Notes: generated by a model not told the origin, from the sequence alone. A stretch of 49,555 nucleotides of DNA from Pseudomonadota bacterium (GCA_017881185.1 JADGRE010000014.1:1-49555), one strand, 5' to 3'; positions 19,587 through 27,813 are shown, counted from the stretch's first letter. A program made the numbers and translations.

Positions 19587-20396
19587 ATGAGTCAGGGTCG
19601 TGCAGAAGCTTCCGTGCTGTCTCAAGAGCTCGCCACCGTGGGCGTGCTGGTGCGTCGCGATCTCTTGCGCTTCGTGCGCGAGAAGAGCCGCGTGGTCGGC
19701 GCGCTGCTGCAGCCGCTGATCTTGTGGTGGATGCTGGGCTCCGGCATGGCCAGCACCTTTCGGCTGCCTGGCGCCGAGCAGGTGGGCTACCTCGAGTACT
19801 TCTTCCCAGGCGTGATCGTGATGGTCGTGCTCTTCACCGCGATCTTCGCGACCATGTCGGTGATCGAAGATCGCCACAGCGGTTTTCTGCAAGCGGTGCT
19901 GGTCGCGCCCGGGTCGCGCGTCTCGCTCGTGCTCGGCAAGAGCGTCGGCTCGGCGTGCGTGGCGCTCGCGCACGGGGCGCTCTTTCTGCTGCTTCTGCCG
20001 CTGTCGGGCTTTGCGCTCGGTGCGGTGCACTGGCTGCCGCTGCTCTGCGGGCTCGGGCTCACCTGCCTCGCGCTGTGCGCGCTCGGCTTTGCGGTGGCGT
20101 GGTGGCTCGACTCCACCGCCGGCTACCACGTGGTGATGAGCCTGGTGCTCTTGCCGCTGTGGATCTTGTCGGGCGCCATGTTCCCCGCGCGCGCGGGCAG
20201 CGTGCTCGCGACCATCGCCAACTGTAACCCCATGAGCTACGCGGTGTCGGCGGTGCGGCGCGGCTTGTACGGCGCCGCGCTTCCCGCAGCAATGGTGCCG
20301 GCAGGGCGCAGCGCGTGGCTCGAGCTGGCTGTGCTGGGCGGGTTCACGCTGCTGTCGGCGGCCATCGCGCTGTATGCGTGTCAGCGCAAGAGGTGA
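19587..20396 (+). CDS. ABC-2 type transporter permease
   Basis: A 269-residue membrane protein with an N-terminal amphipathic stretch (RRDLLRFVREKSR) and six predicted spans, for example GVIVMVVLFTAIFATMSVIED and VVMSLVLLPLWILSGAMFP, the latter carrying the conserved ABC-2 motif LPLxxLSGxxFP. It would form the membrane part of the exporter with the ATPase upstream. ATG 19587 is 7 bp after the ATPase stop; AGGAGG lies 16-21 nt upstream, a bit far, and ATG 19548 within the ATPase gene is an alternative. Confidence 0.92.
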   Translation: MSQGRAEASVLSQELATVGVLVRRDLLRFVREKSRVVGALLQPLILWWMLGSGMASTFRLPGAEQVGYLEYFFPGVIVMVVLFTAIFATMSVIEDRHSGFLQAVLVAPGSRVSLVLGKSVGSACVALAHGALFLLLLPLSGFALGAVHWLPLLCGLGLTCLALCALGFAVAWWLDSTAGYHVVMSLVLLPLWILSGAMFPARAGSVLATIANCNPMSYAVSAVRRGLYGAALPAAMVPAGRSAWLELAVLGGFTLLSAAIALYACQRKR

Positions 20397-20400
20397 TGGC

Positions 20401-20985
20401 GTGCTGCGCTGGGCCCTGCTCTTGGTCGTCGCGTCTGGTGCGTGCGCATGTGCAAAGTCGCCAGCGCTGCCAAGCTACGGTCGCGTCCCCGAGTTCGCGT
20501 TCCAAGATCAGCACGGGCAAGCCGCGTCGCGTGCGCTCTTGCTCGGCAAAGTGTCCATCGCCAACTTCATGTTCACCTCGTGCCCCGACGTCTGCCCGTT
20601 GCTCACCGAACAGCTCGCCGGCGTACGCAAGCAGTTGCCGCAGGGCGCAGCGCTCGGCTTCGTCTCGTTCAGCGTCGACCCCGAGCACGACACCCCCGCG
20701 AAGCTGCAGGCTTTCGCCGCGGCCCACGGCGCCGATCAAGCCGACTGGCATTTCCTGACCGGGCCCATCGACGAAGTGCGGCGCGTGGTAGTCACGGGCT
20801 TCAAGCAAGCGATGCAAGCGCAGCCCGAAGCACCCGGCAGGCCGCGCAACGTGCTGCATGGCACGCACTTCGTGCTGGTCGATCGCAGCGCCACGATTCG
20901 CGGCTTCTACCGCACGGACGCCGAAGGGTTGTCTCAGTTACGAACCGACACGCAGCGTCTCTTGCAGGAGCCGAGCTCACCATGA
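20401..20985 (+). CDS. SCO1/SenC family copper chaperone lipoprotein
   Basis: A 194-residue lipoprotein (signal peptide LRWALLLVVASGACAC, lipobox around SGAC) with a thioredoxin-like SCO domain. Copper ligands are present: CPDVC (about 62-66) and the distal His in NVLHGTHFVLVD (about 160). SCO proteins deliver or reduce copper for the CuA centre of cytochrome c oxidase on the outer face of the inner membrane. GTG 20401 has AGAGGTGA just upstream; an earlier ATG 20374 lies inside the permease gene. It overlaps the next gene by 4 nt. Confidence 0.93.
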   Translation: MLRWALLLVVASGACACAKSPALPSYGRVPEFAFQDQHGQAASRALLLGKVSIANFMFTSCPDVCPLLTEQLAGVRKQLPQGAALGFVSFSVDPEHDTPAKLQAFAAAHGADQADWHFLTGPIDEVRRVVVTGFKQAMQAQPEAPGRPRNVLHGTHFVLVDRSATIRGFYRTDAEGLSQLRTDTQRLLQEPSSP

Positions 20986-21401
20986 CCAGCTACGGGCTAG
21001 CCACACTCAATGCCTTGCTCAACAGCGCCGCGCTGGTCTGCGTGCTGCTCGGCTATCGCGCGGTGCGTGCGCGCAGGCTCGACGAGCACCGCCGCTACAT
21101 GCTGAGCGCCTTCGGTTTGTCGCTGGTGTTTCTGGCGTCGTACCTGACGCGCATGCTGATGTTCGGCGACAAACACTTCCCCGGCCATGGCGCAGTGCGC
21201 GTGGTCTACTTCGCCATCTTGATCTCGCACGTGCTCTTGGCGCTCGCCGTGGCACCCGCTGTGCTGTACACGGTCGTGCTCGGCCAGCGCGACCAGCGCG
21301 AACGACACCGGAAGATCGCGCGGCGCGTGTTGCCCGTGTGGAGCTATGTGCTCGTCACCGGCGTGCTGGTCTACCTGCTGCTCTTCCACTACGCAGGCTG
21401 A
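20982..21401 (+). CDS. DUF420 (CtaM/YozB-like) membrane protein
   Basis: A 139-residue protein with four predicted membrane spans (for example TLNALLNSAALVCVLLGYRAV and WSYVLVTGVLVYLLLFHYAG) and conserved His residues in RRLDEHRRYML, RDQRERHRKIARRV and FGDKHFPG, typical of DUF420. A DUF420 protein, CtaM of Gram-positive bacteria, is needed to mature haem-A oxidases, which fits the operon. ATG 20982 overlaps the SCO stop by 4 nt and is preceded by AGGAG. Confidence 0.88.
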   Translation: MTSYGLATLNALLNSAALVCVLLGYRAVRARRLDEHRRYMLSAFGLSLVFLASYLTRMLMFGDKHFPGHGAVRVVYFAILISHVLLALAVAPAVLYTVVLGQRDQRERHRKIARRVLPVWSYVLVTGVLVYLLLFHYAG

Positions 21402-21407
21402 GTGGGA

Positions 21408-21424
21408 GTGCGCGCAATGCGCAC
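21408..21424. terminator. Short hairpin between convergent genes
   Basis: GTGCGC (21408-21413) and GCGCAC (21419-21424) form a 6-bp stem with a 5-nt loop in the 29-bp gap between the converging DUF420 and CpoB-like genes. There is no T run, so the terminator call is tentative. Confidence 0.35.
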
Positions 21425-21430
21425 AGCGCG

Positions 21431-22297
21431 TTACGAAGTGCAGTAGCCCTTGGCGGCTGCGTCGATCGCTTTGAGCAAGTCTTTCGCGCGATCGGCCAGC
21501 GCCTTGCTCGGCTTGTGCTTGATCAGCGCGTCGACGGCGCCCTTGGCGTCGGTGCAGGCATGCAAGCGGAAGAACGCGTCGCCCATGCCGTACAGCGCGG
21601 TGTCGACCGCTGCGCTCTTGGCGTAGAGCGCGATCACCTTGCGGTACTCGCCCAGCGCCGTGGCTGGCTTGTTCTGCACGAGGTAGCTCGCGCCGATCCA
21701 GTACTGGGCGTCGCCGGCTTTGTCGTCGTCGGCGTAGCGCAGCAAGTATTCCTTGAACAGCGCCCGCGCCTTGTCTTGATCGCCGCCCTTGTACGCCTCG
21801 TAGGCTGCCGCGAAGTGCGCGGCTTTGTCGGCCGGAATCGCCGAGTTGTCGACTGCGCCCGGCTCGACGGCTGGCTTCGCGCTGCCGAGCTTGCTCAGCT
21901 TGTCATCGAGAGTGGCCTGCGCCTTCGCGGTCTGCACGATCAGGTCGCCCAGCTGGTGCTGCAGCTCGTCGACCTTGCCGTCGAGCTCGGCGAGCTTCTG
22001 CTGCTGGTCTTGCACCTGCACGCCGACGTCGGCGCTGTCGCGCGTGAGCAGGCTCTTGGCATGCTCGATGGCTTGCTCCAGCTCGCTGAGCTTGGCTTGC
22101 AGCGCGAGCTGCTTGGCCTGCGTCTCGGCCTCGAGCGCGGCGACGCGCCGGTCGAGCGCCGCCGAGGCGGTACGCAGCTCGTCGCCGTCCTTTTGCGTCA
22201 TCAAGCAGCCGCTCGCAGACAGCACGAATAGAGCGAGCAGCGCGACCGCTGGGAACGCGCGCTGCGGGTGGCGTTGCGTTGGGGCTGCGTGTCGCAT
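21431..22297 (-). CDS. CpoB/YbgF-like TPR lipoprotein
   Basis: A 288-residue envelope protein with a lipoprotein signal (FPAVALLALFVLSASGC, Cys about 31). A coiled coil (about 38-125, RRVAALEAETQAKQLALQAK and KLAELDGKVDELQHQL) is followed by tetratricopeptide repeats (about 160-285, AYEAYKGGDQDKARALFKEY, YWIGASYLVQNKPATALGEY). The coiled-coil plus TPR order is that of CpoB, which links the Tol-Pal system with peptidoglycan synthesis; here the lipid anchor is a difference from E. coli CpoB. It lies 10 bp after the Pal-like gene, supporting this role. ATG 22297 is chosen because the signal peptide follows. Confidence 0.85.
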   Translation of the reverse strand: MRHAAPTQRHPQRAFPAVALLALFVLSASGCLMTQKDGDELRTASAALDRRVAALEAETQAKQLALQAKLSELEQAIEHAKSLLTRDSADVGVQVQDQQQKLAELDGKVDELQHQLGDLIVQTAKAQATLDDKLSKLGSAKPAVEPGAVDNSAIPADKAAHFAAAYEAYKGGDQDKARALFKEYLLRYADDDKAGDAQYWIGASYLVQNKPATALGEYRKVIALYAKSAAVDTALYGMGDAFFRLHACTDAKGAVDALIKHKPSKALADRAKDLLKAIDAAAKGYCTS

Positions 22298-22307
22298 GCC
22301 CAACAGC

Positions 22308-23015
22308 CTACTTCGCCCTGATCTCGACGCGGCGATCCTTGGCCCACGAGCCTTCGTCGGTGCCCGTGGCCTTCTCCTCGCCCATGGACGAGTAGGTGAG
22401 GGTCGCGTCCGTGCCAAGCGTCTTCACGTACTGCTGTGCACTCTGCGCGCGGCGATCGCCCAGCGCGAGGTTGTACTCTTCGGTGCCGCGCGGGTCGGTC
22501 ATGCCGGTGATGTGCACTGCCTTGATGCCGCGTTCCTTGATGCACTGCGCGTCGCGCTGCAGATCGGAGCGCGCGCTGTCGGCCAGGTTGCTGGCGTCGA
22601 AGTCGAAGTACACGGGCGCGAGCTCGCACTGGCCCGCGACGGGCGTCGGCGCGGCCGGTGCCGGCGCTTCGCTCTGCGTCTGCGTCACGCACGCGTGATT
22701 CTGGCAGTCTTGGCCCACGCCGCACTGTCCGGACGAGGTGCAGTACCCGGGGATCGCCTGACAGGCACCCGACGCACAACGCTGACCGGCACCGCAGTCT
22801 TGATCGCCGCGGCACTGCTGGCACAGGTTGTTGACGCAGAATTCGCCCTTGTGGCAGTCCTTGTCCTGGTCACACTTCGGATAGGTCGGGCTGCACCCGA
22901 ATACGGACATCAGCGCCGGCACGAGCAGCACGCGCGCGAACGTCGCGAACGGCCAGCCGAACGACTGCGCCGTGACGCCAACCGTGAGCCCTGATTTGCT
23001 GCCATTGCGGCTCAT
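22308..23015 (-). CDS. Pal-like OmpA-domain lipoprotein with Cys-rich repeat region
   Basis: A 235-residue outer-membrane lipoprotein. A long signal region (FARVLLVPALMSVFGC, lipobox Cys about 41) is followed by a Cys-rich segment (about 46-112) with repeated CxxDxDCxxGxxC units (KCDQDKDCHKGEFC, QCRGDQDCGAGQRC), then a Pro/Ala linker, then an OmpA-type peptidoglycan-binding domain (about 128-235; YFDFDASNLADSARSDL, GMTDPRGTEEYNLALGDRRA). The latter holds the conserved Asp and Arg that bind meso-diaminopimelate. Pal normally lacks the Cys-rich insert. ATG 23015 has GGAGGAGAT upstream. The next gene is CpoB-like. Confidence 0.9.
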   Translation of the reverse strand: MSRNGSKSGLTVGVTAQSFGWPFATFARVLLVPALMSVFGCSPTYPKCDQDKDCHKGEFCVNNLCQQCRGDQDCGAGQRCASGACQAIPGYCTSSGQCGVGQDCQNHACVTQTQSEAPAPAAPTPVAGQCELAPVYFDFDASNLADSARSDLQRDAQCIKERGIKAVHITGMTDPRGTEEYNLALGDRRAQSAQQYVKTLGTDATLTYSSMGEEKATGTDEGSWAKDRRVEIRAK

Positions 23016-23058
23016 AATCCATATCTCCTCCCCGCCGGCGTGGCGGCAGGTGAACGGC

Positions 23059-23087
23059 TGCGTAGTCCACGTGGTACGGCTTGTCAA
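23059..23087 (-). promoter_or_regulatory. Sigma-70 promoter TTGACA-N17-TACGCA for pal-cpoB
   Basis: On the minus strand a perfect -35 TTGACA (23087-23082) and -10 TACGCA (23064-23059) are 17 bp apart. Start of transcription would be near 23052, giving a leader of about 37 nt containing the pal ribosome site. Confidence 0.6.
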
Positions 23088-23109
23088 CGCCTTGTGCGAC
23101 CCGTACATT
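23081..23109 (+). promoter_or_regulatory. Sigma-70-like promoter TTGTCA-N17-TACATT for the MATE gene
   Basis: TTGTCA (23081-23086) and TACATT (23104-23109) are spaced 17 bp. The -10 ends 11 nt before ATG 23121. The -35 box overlaps the -35 of the divergent pal promoter by five bases. Confidence 0.55.
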
Positions 23110-23120
23110 CCCGCCCTTCG

Positions 23121-24533
23121 ATGGCGTTTGCAGCAGATGACGGCAAGCCGGGCACGTTTCTTGCGCTGGCAGACGTGAAGCGTGTTTTGTTTCTGGCTGT
23201 ACCAGCGATGCTGGCGCTGCTGACGCAAACTGCGATCAACCTCGTCGATACCTATTTCATGGGCTTTCTGCGCGAACCCGAGCGCAGCGATGGCCAGGCG
23301 ATGTTGTCGTTCGCGCTGGTGCTGCTCTGGGCGATCGGGGGCTTTTTGTCGGCGATCTCCGTGGGCACGCAGGCCATGGTGGGCCGGCGCGAAGGTCAGA
23401 GTCATCCGCACGAGAGTGGCGGCGTGCTGGCCAACGCCGTGGTCTTGGCCACGCTCAGCAGCCTGGTGGTCTCGGCCCTCGCGTTCATGTTGGTGCCCAT
23501 GGTCTTCCGCTGGGTGTCCCAAGATCCTGACTACGTGCGCGTCGGCACAGCCTACACGCAGTGGCGTTTCGTGGGTTGCGTGTCGATGGTGGTCACCGCC
23601 GCGTACAAATCGTTCTACGACGGCACAGGCCGCACCTACGTGCACTTCTGGGCCGCGCTGTTCATGAACGTGGTGAACGTGTTGCTCTGCTACGCGCTGA
23701 TCTTCGGCGAGCTCGGCGCGCCGCGCATGGGCGTGGCCGGCGCGGGGCTCGCTGCTGCGATCTCGTCGTGGGTAGGCCTGGGCGCGATGATCCTGTTCTC
23801 GATGCGCGCGGTCGATCGCGTGAAGTACCGCCCGTATCGCGCCGGCGTGCTCTCGCTCTCGGTGATGAAGAACCTGGCGCGCCTGTCGGTGCCCTCGGGC
23901 GTGGCCACCACCGTGGTGATGACCGGCTTCATCCTGTTCATCCGCATCGTGCACGTGTTCGACAACCAGCTCGCGACGCAGGGCGGTACCGAGTCCATCT
24001 ACGGCGCGGCCACCACGATCATCATCAACGTGCTCAGTCTCACCTTCTTCTCCTGCATGGCCTTCGGTGTGGCGACTGCCACGTTGGTCTCGCAGAGCCT
24101 CGGTGCGGGCGACCCGGAGAGCGCCGAGCGCTACGCCTGGAGCAGCGTGAAGATTGCCGTGATGGCGTTCGGCGTGCTGGGTCTGCACGAAGTGATCTTC
24201 CCGCAGATGTGGATCGCCATCTTCAACAAGTCGCCCGACGTGATCGCAGTGGGCACGTCATCGATGCGCTTGATGGGCGCGGTCGGTCCCGTCATCGCCG
24301 CAGGCATGATCCTCACACAGGCGCTGTTCGGCGCGGGCAACCCACGCTTCGTGATGCTGGTGGAGCTGGTGCTGCACTTCGGCGTGCTGCTGCCGGTTGC
24401 GTATTGCGGCGGCATCATCTTGCACGGCGGATTGCTCGGCGTTTGGTCGGCAGCAGCGCTCTACGCGTTCTTGCTCACGGGCATCATGGCGTGGAAGTTT
24501 CGCTCGGGCAGCTGGAAGACCATTCAGATCTGA
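23121..24533 (+). CDS. MATE family efflux transporter
   Basis: A 470-residue integral membrane protein with about 12 spans in two homologous halves, the MATE fold; each half begins with a VPAMLALLTQT or LSVPSGVATTVVMTG type helix. Members export cationic compounds or drugs in exchange for H+ or Na+. Conserved features seen: the NLVDTYFMGFL segment in helix 1 and GVAGAGLAAAISSW near mid-protein. The substrate cannot be deduced. ATG 23121 lacks a ribosome site and probably gives a leaderless or near-leaderless mRNA. It is monocistronic and divergent from the pal-like gene. Confidence 0.9.
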   Translation: MAFAADDGKPGTFLALADVKRVLFLAVPAMLALLTQTAINLVDTYFMGFLREPERSDGQAMLSFALVLLWAIGGFLSAISVGTQAMVGRREGQSHPHESGGVLANAVVLATLSSLVVSALAFMLVPMVFRWVSQDPDYVRVGTAYTQWRFVGCVSMVVTAAYKSFYDGTGRTYVHFWAALFMNVVNVLLCYALIFGELGAPRMGVAGAGLAAAISSWVGLGAMILFSMRAVDRVKYRPYRAGVLSLSVMKNLARLSVPSGVATTVVMTGFILFIRIVHVFDNQLATQGGTESIYGAATTIIINVLSLTFFSCMAFGVATATLVSQSLGAGDPESAERYAWSSVKIAVMAFGVLGLHEVIFPQMWIAIFNKSPDVIAVGTSSMRLMGAVGPVIAAGMILTQALFGAGNPRFVMLVELVLHFGVLLPVAYCGGIILHGGLLGVWSAAALYAFLLTGIMAWKFRSGSWKTIQI

Positions 24534-24580
24534 TGCGTGGTGCTGGGGCTTGCGCGGGGCGGCGTTCGGTGGGGCTGAAC

Positions 24581-24645
24581 GGTCGGGGAGGAGGGCTCCT
24601 GCGCGCGGTCCGGCGGGTCCGTGCTCGGAGCCCTCCTCCCCGACC
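24581..24645 (+). repeat. 65-bp palindromic element, copy 1
   Basis: A perfect 19-bp stem (24581-24599 with 24627-24645) encloses a 27-nt loop. The loop is identical, in reverse complement, to that of copy 2. Confidence 0.9.
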
Positions 24646-24880
24646 TTGCGTCACAGCGAGCTGCGCGGGTGCGAGCACCGCGCGACGAAGACGAGAGGCG
24701 TCTTCCACTGCGCTTTGCTCACTGGGTTTGGGAGACGGCTGGGCGTCGCGCCCAAGCTGAGTAGCGGGGCGCGGGCCGCGAAGACAACCACCAAAGATGA
24801 CTCGCCGCGGCATCTGTTGCCTTGTGTGACCACGCTTCGCGAGACGCAGGGCGTTGTGCAGTCGCTGCATCGCGGCGCAA

Positions 24881-24945
24881 GGTCGGCGGGGGTGACTCCG
24901 AGCACGGACCCGCCGGACCGCGCGCAGGAGTCACTCCCGCCGACC
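24881..24945 (-). repeat. 65-bp palindromic element, copy 2, inverted
   Basis: A 19-bp stem (24881-24899 with 24927-24945, one G-T pair) encloses the same 27-nt loop in opposite orientation. Six stem positions differ from copy 1 and five are matched by compensating changes on the other arm. Confidence 0.9.
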
Positions 24946-24967
24946 GTTCAGTTGATCACAAGAAACG

Positions 24968-26086
24968 CTAGTCACGCCCAGTGCGTGTCACATTGGCTTG
25001 CTTGCTCATCGCTGCGATGGCGCGGGCGAGGAGGATGAAGCCTAGGGTCATTGTCAGTAGGCGGCCGGGGGCTCGGGGGCCGTAGCCTGAGGCGAAGATG
25101 AGGAGGGTTGCGGTTGCTGCCTGCACGCGCGCCGCACCACCGGCGACCAGCGCGCTCGCTGCGCCGGCGAGTGCCAGGCACATCGGTAGCGCGTAGAGCG
25201 CGGGCGAGCGCTCGAGCAAGAGGCCGACACGTTGTGCGTGATAGAGCAAGATGGCGAAGTCGTTGTGTAGCGCTTGGTGCGCCACACGCAGCCCGTAGCC
25301 GGCTGCAACGAGGGTGAGCAGGCCGGCGGCGCGCGCGAGCAGCTGCCGCGCCGTGGTGCCGCGCGCTGCCAGCAGCGGAAAGCTCGCGAAGAGCAAGCCC
25401 AGGTACGAGATTTCGCCCAGGCCTTGCAGCGTCTCGTAGGCGCGATGCTTCCACGGATCGAGCTGCACGTCGCTGGTGAGCTCGAGCACGATGGTCGACA
25501 GGCACAAGAGTGGTAGCGCGGTGGCGAAGCCGGCGATCACGCGCAGCAAGAGCGAGTTGGCGAGATCGAGCGCGCGCATGCCCACCATCACGCACAAGAC
25601 GCTGGCGGCGCCGACCGCGAAGTAGACGTGCTCGCGCGTGGTGTGCGTGCGATCGAGCACGGTGGCGACGACCACCTCGCGCAGCAAGATGCTCAAGAAC
25701 ACGACGAACATCACGCGCCTGCGCGCGTTGAGCAGCACGTCACCGCGCCACACGGACCACAGGCTCGCCACCAGAGCGATCAAGCCCGCGAACACTGCGA
25801 GGTTCTCTGCGAACTGGCCGGCTTGCTCGATACGACCGAGCAGCTCGCGCGCCACGCGCGTGCCGAGGCCCGGCACGACCAGCTGGTTGATGGCCATCGA
25901 TGCCAGGGCGGCGAGCGCGGTCATGAACGACAGCGCAGGTAGCTCCTCCAGCGCCGCCCACTGGGACGGGGCGGCTTGCGCGCGCGCATCGGCTTGCCGC
26001 TGCTGTGCTTGCCGCGCGGGCGCTGTGTCGCCGGCGTCGGGTGCGCGTGGCGCGCGCGGCTGGCGCGGCTGTCCACTGTCGTTCAC
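24968..26086 (-). CDS. Hypothetical polytopic membrane protein
   Basis: About 372 residues from GTG 26086 (uncertain; the frame is open to 26305, where it would overlap bioB, and ATG 25924 is a shorter option). A Pro/Ala/Gln-rich hydrophilic N-terminus (about 50 residues) precedes roughly nine hydrophobic segments, for example [38 protein letters not shown] and [19 protein letters not shown] recognise no family. It is divergent from bioB and ends next to the palindromic region. Confidence 0.65.
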   Translation of the reverse strand: MNDSGQPRQPRAPRAPDAGDTAPARQAQQRQADARAQAAPSQWAALEELPALSFMTALAALASMAINQLVVPGLGTRVARELLGRIEQAGQFAENLAVFAGLIALVASLWSVWRGDVLLNARRRVMFVVFLSILLREVVVATVLDRTHTTREHVYFAVGAASVLCVMVGMRALDLANSLLLRVIAGFATALPLLCLSTIVLELTSDVQLDPWKHRAYETLQGLGEISYLGLLFASFPLLAARGTTARQLLARAAGLLTLVAAGYGLRVAHQALHNDFAILLYHAQRVGLLLERSPALYALPMCLALAGAASALVAGGAARVQAATATLLIFASGYGPRAPGRLLTMTLGFILLARAIAAMSKQANVTRTGRD

Positions 26087-26297
26087 GGGCGCATCTTGCG
26101 GTGGCTGGTCGGCGGGCGGCGGCAACGGGCTGGCTCCGGGGGCCCGAGCGCGGACAGTGCGTCGGCGCCCCAGGTTCGGCCGGCTGCGCGGCTGCGTCAA
26201 GCGCAACCTCGGGATCGGCGCCGGCTTGTCTCTGCGATGCTCTCGCGTCACGATACGGCGCTCGTTGCGGCGGCCCGCCGAGCATCGGGAGCAGCTC

Positions 26298-27323
26298 ATG
26301 GACACCGGCGTCTACACCCCCAGCGAACGACAGGTCTTCACGCTCGCCCAAGTGCGAGAGATCTACGATTTGCCGCTCACACAGCTGGTGTTTCGAGCGC
26401 AGAGCGTGCACCGCGAGCACCAGCAACCGGACGCCGTTCAGCTGTGCACGCTGCTGTCGATCAAGACCGGCGGCTGTCCTGAAGATTGCGGCTACTGCCC
26501 GCAGAGCGCGCGTCACGAAGGCGGCGTCGAAGCAGAGCCGCTCATGGACGAACGCGCCGTGCTCGGCGCCGCGCGCCGCGCCAAACAAGCCGGTGCCACG
26601 CGCTTCTGCATGGGCGCCGCGTGGCGCAACGCCAAGGGCGGCGAAGCGTTCGAGCGCGTACTGCGGATGGTGCGCGGCGTGCACGACCTGGGCATGGAAG
26701 CGTGCGTCACGCTCGGCATGCTGAACGAGGAGCAAGCCAAGGCGCTGAAAGAAGCCGGCCTCACCTCGTACAACCACAACCTCGACACCTCGCGCGAGTT
26801 CTACGACTCCATCATCACCACGCGCAGCTACGACGAGCGCTTGCAGACCATCGAGCACGTCAGCCGCGCCGGCATCAGCGTGTGTTGTGGCGGCATCATC
26901 GGCATGGGTGAATCGGTCGACGACCGCTGCGCCATGCTGCTGACGCTCGCCAACCTGGAGACGCCGCCGGAGAGCGTGCCGGTGAACGCGCTCGTGCCGG
27001 TCGAAGGCACGCCGCTCGCCGATCGTCCTGCCATCGACCCGTTCGAGCTGGTGCGCATGTGCGCCACCGCGCGCATTCTGATGCCTCGCGCACGCGTGCG
27101 TCTGTCGGCCGGTCGCAGCTCGCTCAGCCGCGAAGCCCAGATGCTGTGCTTCCTCGCCGGCGCCAACTCCATCTTCTTCGGCGAGAAGCTGCTCACCACG
27201 GCGAATCCCGATACGGACGCCGACCTGCAGTTGTTGCGCGACGCCGGTCTGAGGACATTGGCCGCGCAAGACGCGCAAGACGCGCATCACGACGGCCACC
27301 ACCACCTCGCCGTCACGCTCTGA
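26298..27323 (+). CDS. bioB: Biotin synthase
   Basis: A 341-residue radical-SAM enzyme that inserts sulfur into dethiobiotin, the last step of biotin synthesis. Seen: the 4Fe-4S motif CPEDCGYC (Cys about 60, 64, 67), [14 protein letters not shown], the 2Fe-2S ligands in EACVTLGML and [13 protein letters not shown], and the Arg of RVRLSAGR. The TIM-barrel end [13 protein letters not shown]-like segment ([17 protein letters not shown]) is intact. The C-terminal tail [12 protein letters not shown] is unusually His-rich. ATG 26298 follows GGGAG at good spacing. No other bio gene is in the window. It converges on the thioesterase gene with 24 bp between. Confidence 0.96.
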   Translation: MDTGVYTPSERQVFTLAQVREIYDLPLTQLVFRAQSVHREHQQPDAVQLCTLLSIKTGGCPEDCGYCPQSARHEGGVEAEPLMDERAVLGAARRAKQAGATRFCMGAAWRNAKGGEAFERVLRMVRGVHDLGMEACVTLGMLNEEQAKALKEAGLTSYNHNLDTSREFYDSIITTRSYDERLQTIEHVSRAGISVCCGGIIGMGESVDDRCAMLLTLANLETPPESVPVNALVPVEGTPLADRPAIDPFELVRMCATARILMPRARVRLSAGRSSLSREAQMLCFLAGANSIFFGEKLLTTANPDTDADLQLLRDAGLRTLAAQDAQDAHHDGHHHLAVTL

Positions 27324-27347
27324 CTCTGAGCGCAGCGCAGGTTGTGA

Positions 27348-27800
27348 TCAGGTCGTGCGCACGCCGCGCAGGTTGCGTACGCTCGCATCCGCCAGCGCGA
27401 TCATGCTCGCGGGCATGCTGCAGATCTTGCCTTCGGGCAGGCGAATGCACGCCAGCGTGATCGCTGCTTGCGTGAGCAGCACGTCACGGCGCATCACCAC
27501 GCTGTCGAAGCGCACCTTGGCGCGGTTGGCGACGGCGATCCACGTCTTGATCTCGATCAAGTCGTCGAAGCGTGCGGGCTGGCGGTACTGAATGCTCGCA
27601 TCGACGACGGGCAGGCCGAGCTTGTCGTCGAGCTCGAAGCGCTTGTAGTCGAGGCCGCGCTCGCGCATCAGCTCGACGCGTGCGTGTTCCAGGTAACGGA
27701 AGTACGTGCCGTGATGCACGACGCCGCCTTGATCGGTGTCCACGTAGCCGACGCGTACGCGGTACACGCTTGCGCTCAGCTCAGTTGGGATCTGCGTCAT
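27348..27800 (-). CDS. YbgC/FadM-like acyl-CoA (acyl-ACP) thioesterase
   Basis: A 150-residue single hotdog-fold protein. The 4-hydroxybenzoyl-CoA thioesterase motif is clear: VRVGYVDTDQGGVVHHGTYFRYLEHAR (about 15-41), with the catalytic Asp in DTDQ and the conserved HHGTYFRY. Such enzymes hydrolyse acyl thioesters. It is the last gene of the minus-strand set 13 bp after an acyl carrier protein, so release of a carrier-bound chain is more likely here than general acyl-CoA hydrolysis (inference). ATG 27800 has no strong ribosome site. Confidence 0.88.
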   Translation of the reverse strand: MTQIPTELSASVYRVRVGYVDTDQGGVVHHGTYFRYLEHARVELMRERGLDYKRFELDDKLGLPVVDASIQYRQPARFDDLIEIKTWIAVANRAKVRFDSVVMRRDVLLTQAAITLACIRLPEGKICSMPASMIALADASVRNLRGVRTT

Positions 27801-27813
27801 GCAGAGCGCGCTA

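Larger units (their letters stand above)
24534..24967. other. 434-bp non-coding region bounded by two inverted palindromic elements
   Basis: No reading frame here has coding character; the frames on both strands are mirror images caused by the inverted repeats. It contains the palindromes at 24581-24645 and 24881-24945 in opposite orientation, a 235-bp centre with small hairpins (for example GAAGAC at 24687-24692 with GTCTTC at 24700-24705) and short flanks. Each palindrome is followed on the inner side by TTGCG. The layout resembles a REP/BIME-like or MITE-like unit. Confidence 0.7.

Noticed and set aside
23016-24188. Upstream extension of the pal-like frame to 24188
   Set aside because: It would run antisense through the MATE transporter; ATG 23015 has a strong ribosome site and signal peptide.
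24534-24967. Classical insertion sequence
   Set aside because: No transposase frame and no target-site duplication recognised; only palindromic ends are present.
24397-25038. 213-codon plus frame and mirror-image minus frames over the palindromes
   Set aside because: The same peptide-like words appear on both strands because of the inverted repeats; no ribosome site or family match.
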